This document shows positions 1 through 10,686 of a DNA stretch of 64,000 nucleotides, one piece after another. Position numbers and translations under genes: made by a program. The stretch comes from Blastomyces gilchristii SLH14081 (Eukaryota > Ascomycota > Eurotiomycetes > Onygenales > Ajellomycetaceae). Position 1 is the first letter of the stretch, and every line of letters begins with the position of its first letter. The DNA is taken from positions 6,058,613 through 6,122,612 of the forward strand of contig NW_003101680.1 in NCBI RefSeq assembly GCF_000003855.2. The letters run 5' to 3'. The notes below the pieces were generated by a model. That model had not been told where the DNA came from, ran no database searches, and saw nothing but the letters and a program-made list of their open reading frames with translations.

Positions 1-419
1 AAGATAGAAGATCTGACATGATTGAATCTTAAGAATATACAGATCACATGTTTATCTTGTACACTGAATTATTATTATATTAAGTATAAAGTGATAGAAG
101 TTCTAGATAGCTATAACTACTGTCTTAACATATTATCAGAAATTCATAATGTCTTTTATACAAGCTTGCTCTGTCACATTATCACTGATTCATTCTCTTC
201 TCAACTGACTTTTAACTGACAGCTGCCAGGCATCATAGAAGAAGATAATAAGCTTGAGTGAGAGATTGAGAATATTCTCAATGAGAGACTCTGCAGCTGT
301 GACTGATAATATCTTATGAAATAAATTGAGTATGATTATCTGATGTGAACTCCGAGTTCTGCATTATCTGAAACAGTGACCCTTGACTGATTAGAACTGC
401 TTCTGAAAAGAGGGGCTAA
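1..419 (+). pseudogene. Gypsy pol C-terminus: integrase tail plus chromodomain
   Basis: The frame beginning MNLKNIQ (22-219) carries the typical linker after the Ty3/Gypsy integrase core, with KYKVIEVLDS and then IHNVFYTSLL (usually IHNVFHVSLL). Downstream the same product continues through DNELE, IENILNERLC, a YLMK/YLVK segment and PSSALSE, the signature of a C-terminal chromodomain with its tryptophan codons turned into TGA. The frame reads a few codons into the LTR before stopping. A purine-rich run at 406-415 just before the LTR is the likely polypurine tract for plus-strand priming. In live chromoviruses the chromodomain steers integration towards particular chromatin. Confidence 0.75.
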
Positions 420-761
420 TGTGGCAGGCTGCGCCCGATCAATCATATAGACTATTTCATTATACTTCACAGATTCCAACCACTCCATTCTTGAACGCGT
501 ACACTCTGATTCTCGGTCATTCTCAAACGCGTACACTCCGATTCTCAGCCATTCTCAATTGCCGATCCTCGGCCGTCACAAACATGTATAGATTCTTCCA
601 CCCTGAAGCTTCATCACATACACCACCACATATGTGTATAAATATTCACTTCAATCACTGATTCTCACACTTTCTCTTTCTCTTTCTTCTCTAATGTTTT
701 TCTCTTTGTTATATAAGACCTATCAATATCATACTGATCTATTCGGCGTAGGCCTCTTACA
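420..761 (+). repeat. Gypsy LTR (TG...CA, 342 bp) with preserved CpG patches
   Basis: Starts TGTGGCAGGCTGCGCC and ends GGCCTCTTACA. It is slightly longer than the 309-bp LTRs of G4 because of an imperfect internal duplication of about 36 bp (two consecutive units each containing ACGCGTACACTC, about 493-560). It keeps several CpG sites that are lost in the internal region. A TATAAATA box lies near 638, and the putative self-primer AATGTTTTTCT lies near 693-703. Confidence 0.85.
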
Positions 762-1486
762 GAGAGTATATAGTAGTATATATCTTAGCAGTTTCTATCT
801 CATTCTTCTGCAGCAGTTAATGTAAAAAAAAAAAGATCTTAGAAATAGTTTTGTACTTCTCTTGAAAAAGTAAGGTGTTTTTCTCTGGATTTTATACAAT
901 ATTCTTATAAAGAATTAAAAACAGAGCTGTTTTCTGTCATAATTTCATATTCTTTTAAGTAAGAATTACTTTTTCAATTACTGAAGAGCTTTTAATAATA
1001 CTTAATTCTTTTTTATACTCTTTATTAACTGATTTGAGTTGCACACTTGTGTAAGAAGAATTGAATGATTTAGAATACAATTAAATAGTTTTAATCAATT
1101 TCTCTGTAAAAAATTGATTTATTTTTTATCAGTTTTTCTCTCAAAAACTGTCATATCATCTGATTTATTATCAATTGATATTATACTTTTTCTTACTGTA
1201 TTTCAAGAAAGAGATTGTAAAGATTTTATTGATTTATCTCAAAAATCAATTTTAGTTTATTAGATTCTCTTCAAAAATCTAACCTAGTTACTGAACTAGT
1301 GTGAAAAAAATCAGGTATTTTATACATAAAAGTCTTTTATTCTTCTTTTGAAGCAGTCTGATCAACTTTTCAATTGAAAACAGACTTAGAAATCTCTTAA
1401 TTGAAACAGTCTGATTAACTTTTGAAAAGAGTTTAATAAATATCTCAATTAAAACAGTCTGATCAACTTTTCATTAAGTGAGAATA

Positions 1487-3088
1487 ATGAGTTTAAAAAT
1501 ACACTCAGTTGATATGGAAAAAGATACTTTCTCAAATACTATTCCTGAGATTGAAATTCTGAAGAGAAGAAAGAAAGAAGAAATAGAGAAATAACAAGTT
1601 CTTAAAATACAGAAACTTGAAAAAGTAAGTAAGATTCTTGAAAAGCAGTGTCTGAGTAAGATGAATAAAGAAGTTCTGTTAATTCTTCATACTCAGACTA
1701 GACAACTACAGGAGATAATCAAGTTCAAACTTGGAATTTCAAACACAGTTTAAAAAACATTGAAAATTCCTAGTATAATCAATGACTTCTCATCTTGCTC
1801 TTCTTTCTCTTTTTCTACTTCTTCTTCTTCTTTGAATCAGAAGAAAACATATGCTCGAGCAGCTGAATCTGCTATCTCTAAATCTGCTATCTCAAAATCT
1901 GCTCAAAATCCTGAGAAAACTGAGAAGAATACTGCTCATACTTCTATTCATAGAAAAGTGAAGAAAAAAATATAAAAGAAGAAAAACTTTCAAATCTTCA
2001 GAAATAGAAGACTTATTCTCAAAGTCTCAAATCAGAACATCTTACAAAGAAACAAGCTAAACTTAAATCTCATTTTCAGAATCAGAAATGAAATTAATCA
2101 GCAGTTCTTTTCTCAGTTAATAACTGATATTGAAGTTCAAAAATCAGTTATAGCTTCAATTGAGTCATTCTTCTTTGAAAACTTCATTATTCTGACTACA
2201 ATGCCTGAATTCAGTGTGGAATTTCATATTCAGAATAAGAATCTCTGAAAATCAGCAGTAGAATCTTTGTTAAACATAATAATTCTATCTAAGAGAGATA
2301 AAAAGTGAGATAAATTCATTCTTCATAATATTTCAGTTGAAATTTTTAACTGTGAAGAAGGAATGCTACTTCTCAAAAATAAATTAGAAGAATATAACTC
2401 TATTCAACTGAGAAAAGAGTCTGTATAATTAAATTCAATTGAGTTCAGACAAAGCAGAACAAATGTCTCTGTTCTAGTATATATAAAAACACTTGAACAG
2501 TCAAAGATCTCTGAAGTAAGAGTAACAGATTTGAAAATGAGAGTTCATGAATACAAAGACTCAAGAATGCATCTCAAAGCTTAAACACAGTGTTCAAACT
2601 GTCAAAGATATGAATACTTTGCAGTCTCTTATTTCAGAGACTCAAAATGCATGTTCTATGCTAGAGATTATAAACCTAGTGAGTATAAATGTGAAACATG
2701 CTTAAAAAGAGATCAAATATATCAATATACTCTGCTTAAGTGCTTCAATTGTAAAGAAAAACATGCATCTGGTACAAAAGAATGTATATTTACTTCAAGA
2801 ACTCAAAAGAACTGAAGAAAAGATGAAGCTCAAAGCAAATCTAGAACTGAAGAGAATAATTAAGTCAGTAAACTCACAACTGCAAGCTTAAAAAGAAGAA
2901 ACTCTCAGCTATCTAAATCTTCAAACTTTAATTCTTCAGCTAAATGTAAATACAATTTGAATTCTCAAACTTCTGTTAAGATTAGAGAATTGAGAAATAA
3001 CTCTGATAATAAACTAGATACAATACAAGCAGTTGAGATTTCTACTTTTCAGAATAGTTATAATCTACTATTTAATAATAGTGATTAG
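1487..3088 (+). pseudogene. LINE ORF1, gag-like nucleic-acid-binding protein (copy 1)
   Basis: The ATG at 1487 opens a frame of about 534 codons to TAG at 3086-3088. The N-terminus is charged and probably coiled (1500-1700), followed by a Ser-rich stretch (1790-1850, STSSSS-like) and a KKTYARAAESA segment that recurs in all copies. The C-terminal third (about 2590-2800) has repeated Cys/His clusters of the C-x2-C...H...C kind (CSNC, CETC, CFNC), as in LINE ORF1 proteins that coat the RNA and form the RNP. Several stops are TAA or TGA at positions where other copies keep a sense codon. The best-preserved copy of the knuckle region is at 50705-50989 on the minus strand. Confidence 0.75.
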
Positions 3089-3111
3089 ATTCTACTCTAC
3101 TCTCTTTTAGT

Positions 3112-6100
3112 ATGAATATACAATAAAAATAATAAAAAAAGTTGAAAAACTCTTCAAAAATCATATTTATTTAAAATAATGTGAATAGAAACTTAAATTG
3201 TATTTATTCTTGTCTTCAAATTATATTTAAATAAAAAGATAATTTTACACTGCTTCAGAAGCTGAATTTTGATGCTAAGTAAAAATATGTTATTTCTTAT
3301 TCAAGCTACTACTGCTTTCTATCTTAAAAGTCTGAGATAAAGTCAAGAGTAGTGATCTATGAAAGAAAGAGATCAAGATATTAATTTAATCTAAGATTTA
3401 ATATTGTATCTGACTCTGATATTCTGATGAGTGATATTATAGATAAAGAGAATGAGTTTAATATTATACAGCTTATAAATATCTATAATGAAAAGTTATT
3501 GAAGAGAAATAATAATATCTGAACAATTAATAGAGAATTTCTGAACATAACTTTATCAAGAAACTCTATAATTACAGAAGATTTCAATACAAATTATCTC
3601 TAATGAAATTCATAATACAAAAGAGCAGTAAGAGCTGATAATCTGATTAAATAAATCTTTGAGCATTCAATAGATTTAGTTAACAAGTCTGATCAATAAA
3701 CATTCTTTAGAAAAGATATGAAACAGAAATCTATTATAGATCTAATCTTCATATCATAAAATCTAATGAAAAAAAGACTTATAAACTGATATATTAATTC
3801 AAATGAGACATTGAAATCAGATGATAAGATTATTCAATTTGATATTGAACTGAGTGAGAAATAAATGAGTAAAAACTCTCTTCTCTCTAATCAGTTTAAC
3901 TTTGAAAAAGCTGATTGAAAGATAGTTGAAGAAAGTATAAAACTATTACAATCTGAAAGACAGAGTGAGCTATATTGAAATTCTGATCAAGATATCTCAA
4001 ATAAAATGCTTAAGAATAGAGTGAAGCTCATTACATCTATTATTCTAATAAGTATTAAAGATAATAGTTTCAAGAGAAAGTTTTCTGAGTATTCAAAATC
4101 TTGATGAAATAAGAATATCACATCTAAAAGAAATAGTTAGCTACTGCTAGAAGAGATTGAAAGAATGATATAATTTGTAATAAAGAGTTCAAAACTGTCA
4201 GAAATGAATATTTTTCAGATATTAAAAGAGCTAAAACAGACTGCTGAAACAAATCTCTTGAAGAAGTATAAGAAAAGAAAGTTTTTAAAGCTTTTAACTA
4301 TACTAAAACAAGAAATGTAGCAAAACTTTCAGCCTTAGAATATAAGTTTCAGAATGAATCATATTCAGTAAATTCTTTTAAGAAAAAATGATATACTTTT
4401 ATAAGAATTCTCTTTCAAAACTTATCAGATTCAGATTCAGAGAAAGAGAATATATCACTTCTCAAATATATTGATGAAAATGACTGAGAATAGCCTGATC
4501 TTACACAAGATGAATTAAAGTCAGCTATCTTCTCAAGTTCAGTTAAAACTGCTGCAGGGCCTGATTCAATTAATTACTTAATTATTCAAAATATATACTT
4601 CTACTTAAAGAATGAATATTTTGAGCTCTTTTATAATATCTTGAAAAATGAATATTATTCTGAATGCTGAAGAGAAGTCACTGATGTGACTCTTATAAAA
4701 TCTAATAGAAAAACTGCAATTCTTAAGTTATATAGAGTAATATCTCTATTGAACTATTTAGAAAAGATTTTAGAAAAGATAATAGCTACTTAACTATCTT
4801 TTATAAGCTCTAACAGTAATTCTCTTTTATTCAGTGAATAAATAAGAGATAGAAAACAATGTTCTGCAATTAACACTGTTCTCTCAGTTATATATGATAT
4901 TTAAATAGCAAAGTATAAAGATCTGGTCTCAACTGTAGTTTTTATTGATATAAAAGAAGCATTTGATCATGTTTCAAAGTCAAAGTTAATTCAGACTTTA
5001 AAGATGTTCAAACTATCACTTTCTCTAATAAAATGAGTTAATCATTTTATGTCTAAAAGAATCATACAACTTTAATTTGATGAAATGAAATAAGATAAGA
5101 CTGAGATAAAAATAGAAGTACTGCAAGAATCTTCAATCTCACTTATTTTATTTATAATATACACTGTATATCTATTCAAGAATAGAAATATGAGAATAGT
5201 GTAATCTCTAAGTTATATAAATGATATTAATCTAGTCTACAGCTCAAAAACTATGAAAGAGAATTTAAAAGTGATTAAAGAAGCTGCAAAGAAAATCTTT
5301 GTTAAAGCAGATATTAATTAAATTTAATTTGATATGAATAAAACTGAGTTAATTCATTTCTTTTCTAGATTCAATGAGAAAGAACTATCTCTAACTCTTT
5401 TAAATAGAGAGATTAAACTCAGTGTAAATATCAAATGATTAGAAGTATGATTAAACTTCAAGTTGAATTATAAATATCATATTCAACAAAGAACTGTCAA
5501 GACAGAAAGACTATTAAACAACATTATCAGACTATCAAATACATAGAGAGGTCTATTCTTCCAGGCTATGAGACAGTTATATATAGTCTGTATTATCTCA
5601 GTAGCTGATTATGAAGTTCAAGTATGATGAAATAATCAAGGAAATTTCACTGAACTCTTTCAAAGTCTGTAAAACAGAGCTTTGAGAAGAATTCTGAGAG
5701 TATTCAAATCATCTTCTATTAAAGTAATGAAAATTGAAGCTTCAATTCTCTCTTCTGCTATTAGATTTGAAAAGGCCTGTATGAACTATACTCTGAGAGT
5801 TATAAAGATGAGCTTAAATTATATAATCAGAGAAAGAGTCTCCTCTTCATTTTCATTAATTAACTCTGAAAATGAACTAAATTGAAATAGATTTCTTGCT
5901 TGAAATGAAAATAATTATTCAAAGAAAATGTCTTCTCAACTGTGCAGACTATACTCACTGATTAAAAATCAATTTTCTTCTTTAAATATTGAAAAAGTTG
6001 ATCATGAGAAGTTATCTCTCTGAAGAGAAAAGCTTGAATCTCTTATAGACTTATAAATAAGTGAACTATCTAAAGAGAAAGAATATGAACAGTATTTAAA

Positions 6101-7065
6101 GAGAATTTCTACAATCAATATAAAAGACTCTATTCTGATTTATTCAGATGACTCAAAAAACAAGAATTTAAATAGATTAGACACAGACATTGCTTATACT
6201 GAAGATAATATCAATTTTATCTCAGATTTCTGAAATTTAGACTGTGAATCTGAAGTCTTTGATACTGAACTATTTAAAATAGTGAAAGCTTTCAAACTCA
6301 TTAAAATAAAATCTTATAAAAGAGGAAATAGTTTAAAAGAGCTATAAATATTCTCTGATAGTCAAGATGCTTTAAAAAGACTTAGAAATAGTCAGTCATA
6401 ATACTCAAATGAATCTTAAACTGATCTTAAACTCTGTTTTGAAAATTCAAAAGACAAGAATATCAAAGCTGATAATTCATCTATACTAGATTCCTGCTTA
6501 TATAAATATTCATGACAATGAATTGACTGATTCAGCTGTAAAAAAGAGTGCAGAATTAAGCAGATCTATTGAAAAAATTATATTCTGATCTTTTATAAAG
6601 AGAAAAATAAAAGAATCTTATTTAGATAAGTGAAATGAAAGTTGACAGAAACAAAAGAAGACTATACATTATTGAAGATTTGAAATAAAATTCAAGTGAA
6701 AATCTTGTTTAATTAAATGTAAAAAGAAAATATTCTCATCTATAGTACAGCTGAAATTAGAATATGACTATTTCAAATCTTATATACAAAGATTTGATGA
6801 TAGATTTAATTCAATAGAATGCTCATTCTGCAATGCAAATGAGAATTCTGAGTATATTATAATACACTGTGTATTATACAATAGTCTCAGAGTTAGATTG
6901 AAAGAGAAGTATAATCTAAATCAATTAAATATGAGATTCTTATTCTCAACTGAGATAGGAATTAAATACTTAATAGACTTTCTATCAGAAACTCAAGCAG
7001 CTATAAGAAAATGGCTAAATTCAAAAATATCTGAATATGAAGAGAAGGAAATCAATCAGATATAA
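3112..7065 (+). pseudogene. LINE ORF2: endonuclease, reverse transcriptase, RNase H (copy 1)
   Basis: About 1,318 codons; ATG at 3112, about 23 bp after the ORF1 stop. The N-terminal part is an AP-type endonuclease with a degraded DFN motif at about 3577 and a SDH-like end near 3815. Reverse transcriptase follows at about 4500-5300: FIDIKEAFDHVSKSKL at 4949 is the first catalytic-Asp motif, and LSYINDI at about 5208 is a mutated Y-x-D-D box (Asp to Asn by G to A). RNase H (YSDDSK at about 6140, IFSDSQ near 6351) and a terminal zinc knuckle CSFCNANEN...IIHC (about 6820-6870) complete it. Many TGA and TAA stops make it a pseudogene. Confidence 0.8.
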
Positions 7066-7355
7066 TCTGTTACAACAGCTATATACTATCTTTTAATAAT
7101 TTGTTTTATTACAGTCTCTCTTTACTTTATCTTTTTCTTTCAATTTCTTTCTATCTATCTATTTAATATGTCTATCTTTAAGACTGTGTTCTCTTTTCCT
7201 TTGTCATAATATTGTCAAATGATTTTAAAGTATCAGAAGATGTTAAAACACTGCAATTTGTAAACAGTTTTTATATTCTGAGCTGGAATTTTCTGATTTT
7301 GCATATCTGAAATTGGTGAATGTATAATAGTTCACTTTACAGATATAGGAAAAAC

Positions 7356-7439
7356 CCTGAGAACTTTTAGTTCTCAGGTAGATGTCATAGTCTCTGACTG
7401 CATACATCTATAATTGAAGAATAATGATAATAATAATAA
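7356..7439 (+). promoter_or_regulatory. LINE 3' end: two abutting stem-loops and (TAA)n tail
   Basis: 7356-7378 is a hairpin with a 10-bp stem (CCTGAGAACT / AGTTCTCAGG, loop TTT). It abuts a second stem-loop at 7379-7410: TAGATGT, an 18-nt loop CATAGTCTCTGACTGCAT, then ACATCTA. TAATTGAAGAATAAT and the trinucleotide tail follow. The same two structures sit at the 3' end of every LINE copy here; in other copies the first loop reads AAA instead of TTT. LINE reverse transcriptases of the stringent type recognise such 3' structures, so these are likely binding sites for the LINE's own enzyme. Confidence 0.6.
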
Positions 7440-7440
7440 C

Positions 7441-9389
7441 TCACTGAATATACTGAGAGCACTGACTCTTGAATCTGAAGATATTAGTTAATTAAGATAA
7501 AACAGCTTATGATATTATACACACTTCTCTGATTAGAACTGTCACTAATATCTCAACTTCTTTCAAATCTACACTAGATGAACTATAACATACAGCAGCT
7601 TAAACTAATGAAGTTCTTCAAGTACTTACTGAAGCACTATAATAAGAAGCATTCTGATTTTTCTCAGAACTATGTATAAGAACTGATATCTCAGAATGTT
7701 CAATTGATGATAATAACACTCTATGATTTCATGAATGACATTGAGTCTCTCACTCTGAACCCTTACACATCTGAATAATACAAGAGATATATGCTTCATG
7801 TATAACTAATTATTCAGACTGTAAACAACTGTATTGAATACTCTCTTCAGAATTCTACTGATCTGAAATATCAAACAGCATCAGATATTTTATCTGAAAC
7901 TGCAATCATTATTCTTCTATCATCTTATGAAAGAACTGTAAAAAAGATCTGCTCAAGCTGCTTGATATCTCTGATAGAATCTGATAAGATATGATAATTA
8001 ACTTCACTGTTAATCTCTCTAAGACTAAGAGTTGTAGAAACATTCTGATCATTATAAACTAATTGAGTAAAGATATCATATTGAAATCTTCTACTAAGAT
8101 GAACACTGAACAAGTCACTGAAGCTTTTCTACAGAGCTCATTCTATTAAATGCATGAATTACTGAGATCTATTGTATCAGATTAAAGCTATTAATCTATA
8201 AGTACTCTCTGAACAAGAATCTATCAAGTTCTCAAGATTATATATTATTTATTAACTGTCTATCACTCTGAGACTGATGATGTATCAGATTGAATAATTC
8301 AAACTGTAAAGAATTATCTCTTTAAGTTCTATAACTACTTATAAGATGATTAACATGATCTTCTTCTACACACAGAGATTGCTATCAATGATTAAAATGC
8401 TGTTTCAACAGATATAAGCTCATTCTGTCTCATACACAGATATTATATGAAAGTGTTAAATCTTGTAGAGATTATACAGTTTATATTGAATCTCTGCAGT
8501 GTAATTCAGATTACTGATAATATAGTAATAAAGCTCTGAGACACTCATGATTGAGTAGAGGCCTTCATAATAAGCACTAAATAAGATTAAGAAGATTAAA
8601 TTAATATTTACTGAGATCTCACTAAGTAATATATGATAGAAGATCTGATGTGATTAAATCTTAAGAATATACAGATTATATACTTATCTCATACACTGAA
8701 TCACTGCTATATCAAGTACAAAGTGATAGAGATTCTAGACAGTTATAACTACTGTCTTGATACTCTGTCAGAAATTCATAATATATTTCACATAAGCTTG
8801 CTCTGCTGTATCATCACTAATCTGTTTTCTTCTCAACTGACTTCTGACTGACAGCTGCCAGAAATTGTAGAAGAAGATAATAAACTTGAGTGAGAGATTG
8901 AGAATATTCTTAATAAGAGACTCTGCGGCTGCAGCTAACAATATCTTGTAAAATAAGTCAGCTATGATCACTCAACCTGAACTCTGAGTTCTGTGTTATT
9001 CAAGATCATGTCCCTTGACTGATAAGAGGTACACATGATCAGAGAAGAGAGAGGCTAATGTGAGAGACTGTGCTCAATCAATCATATAGACTATTCTGTT
9101 ACACTTCACAGATTTCTATCACTTCATTCTTGATCACTGATTCTCAGTCATTATAAACACATATACTCTGATTCTCTGTCATTCTCAATTGCTGATTCTC
9201 AGTTATTATAAACATGTATAAATTCTTCTGCTCTGAAGCTTCACTGCATACATCATTACATACATGTATAAATATTCACTTCAATCACTAATTCTCACAC
9301 TTTCTCTTTCTTTTCTTTCTTTAACATTTTTCACTTTGATATATAAGACCTATTTATTATACTAATCTATTTGATGTAGATCTCTTACA
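7441..9389 (+). mobile_element. Ty3/Gypsy chromovirus, 3' portion (copy G2)
   Basis: Aligns with 23298-25211 of complete copy G4: end of RNase H/linker, integrase, chromodomain and 3' LTR (9059-9389, 331 bp). The left edge is the tail of LINE copy 1, which therefore probably inserted into G2. The right edge is the 5'-truncated LINE copy 2, joined exactly at the LTR end. Integrase-core remnants around 8090-8500 and the chromodomain around 8870-9050 are recognisable. This LTR has lost nearly all CpG sites, unlike the LTRs at 420 and 19531. Confidence 0.8.
9059..9389 (+). repeat. Gypsy 3' LTR of G2 (heavily mutated)
   Basis: TGTGAGAGACTGTGC...GATCTCTTACA. Relative to the LTR at 420 it shows CpG to TpG or CpA and CC to CT/TC changes throughout, but keeps the same length class and ends. 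Confidence 0.8.
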
Positions 9390-9392
9390 TTG

Positions 9393-10660
9393 TTCTACTT
9401 CTTCTTCTTCTTCTTAAAATCAGAAGAAAATATATACTTAAGTAGCTGAATCTACTATCTCTAAACCTTCTGTCACAAAACCTGCACAAACTTCTGAGAA
9501 AACTGAGAAGAATGCTGCTCATGCTTCTATTCATAGAAAAGTGAACAAAAAAATGCAAAAAGAGAAAAACTTTCAAAAGTTCAGAAATAGTCAAAGTCTC
9601 AAATCAGAACATCTTGCAGAGAAACAAGCTAAATTTAAATTTCATTTTCAGAATTAAAAATGAAATTAATCAGCAGTTCTTTTCTCAGTTAATAACTGAT
9701 ATTAAAGTTCAAAAATCAGTTATAGCTTTAATTGAGACATTCTTCTTTGAAAACTTCATCATTCTGACTATAATACCTGAATTCAGTATAGAATTTCTCA
9801 TACAGAATGAGAATCTCTGAAAATCAGCAGTAGAATCTTTGTTAAACATAATAATTCTATCTGAGAAAGATGAAAAGTGAGATAAATTCATTCTTCATAA
9901 TATTTCAGTTGAAATTTTTGACTGTGAAGAAGAAATGCTACTTCTCAAAAATAAATTAGAAGAATACAATTCTATTCAACTGAGAAAAGAGTCTTTGTGA
10001 CTAAATTCAATTAAGTTCAGATAAAGTAGAAGAAATGCCTCTGTTCTAGTATATAAAAAGACACTTAAATAATCAAAGATGTCTGAAGTAAGAGTAGCAG
10101 GTTTGAAAATAAGATTTCATGAATACAAAGATTCAAGAATAAATCTCAAAGCTCAAACACAGTGTTCAAACTGTCAAAGATATGAACACTGTATAATCTC
10201 TTATTTAAGAAACTCACAATGTGCATTCTGTGCTAGAGATCACAAGACTAGTGAGTATAAATATGAAACATGCTCAAAAAGAGATGAAATATATTAATAC
10301 ACACTGCTTAAATACTCTAATTGCAAAGAAAAATATATATATAGCTTAAAAGAATGTATATTTACTTCAAGAACTCAAAAGAACTGAAGAAAAGATGAAG
10401 CTCAAAGTCAATCTAGAACTGAAGAGAAGAGTCAAGTCAGTAAATCTATAACTGTAAGCTTAAAAAGAAGACACTCTCAACTATCTAAATCTTCAAACTT
10501 CAAATCTTCAGTTAAATATAAATAGAATTTGAATGCTCAAACTTCTGTTAAGATTAGAGAATTGAGAAATGACTCTGATAATAAACTAGATACAATGTAA
10601 GCAGTTGAGATTTCTACTTTTTAAAATAGTTATAATCTACTATCTAATAATAGTGATTAG
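9393..10660 (+). pseudogene. LINE ORF1 remnant (copy 2)
   Basis: Lacks the N-terminal third. The Cys/His region survives in the open stretch 10079-10297 (CSNCQRYEHC, CAFCARDHK and ETC can be read), followed by degraded downstream knuckles. Stops break the rest. Confidence 0.7.
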
Positions 10661-10686
10661 ATTCTGCTCTATCTCTACTCTCTTTA

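Larger units (their letters stand above)
1..761 (+). mobile_element. Ty3/Gypsy chromovirus, 3' end with 3' LTR (copy G1)
   Basis: Truncated by the window edge. It holds the last part of pol (integrase C-terminus and chromodomain, 1-419) and a 3' LTR at 420-761. The sequence aligns along its length with 24480-25211 of the complete copy G4. LINE copy 1 starts immediately after the LTR end CTCTTACA. The simplest reading is that G1 inserted into LINE copy 1 and that the rest of both elements lies upstream of this window. Reading frames are interrupted by transition-type stops, so the copy is not functional. Confidence 0.85.
762..7439 (+). mobile_element. LINE retrotransposon copy 1 (Tad1/I-like, RNase H-bearing)
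   Basis: About 6.7 kb with the layout 5' leader, ORF1 (1487-3088), ORF2 (3112-7065), a 3' UTR of about 350 bp and a TAA/GAT-type tail from 7416. At least four other copies in the window align with it (9390-15517, 28725-29717, 42160-46066, 46067-52606). The tail of trinucleotide repeats, two ORFs, CCHC knuckles in ORF1 and a C-terminal RNase H in ORF2 place it in the Tad1/I-like LINEs. The 5' end abuts the Gypsy LTR at 761; copy 4 extends further upstream, so this 5' end is probably cut by the G1 insertion. Dead: dozens of in-frame stops. Confidence 0.85.

Noticed and set aside
419..661. 80-codon frame and similar ones at 24914-25105, 33954-34226, 39523-39738
   Set aside because: Frames inside LTRs, continuing from the pol end or arising by chance; not separate genes.
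5682..5885. 67-codon frame repeated at 13755-13958 and 47628-47831, seeming a conserved small protein
   Set aside because: It is the same ORF2 segment in three LINE copies, open by chance between stops.
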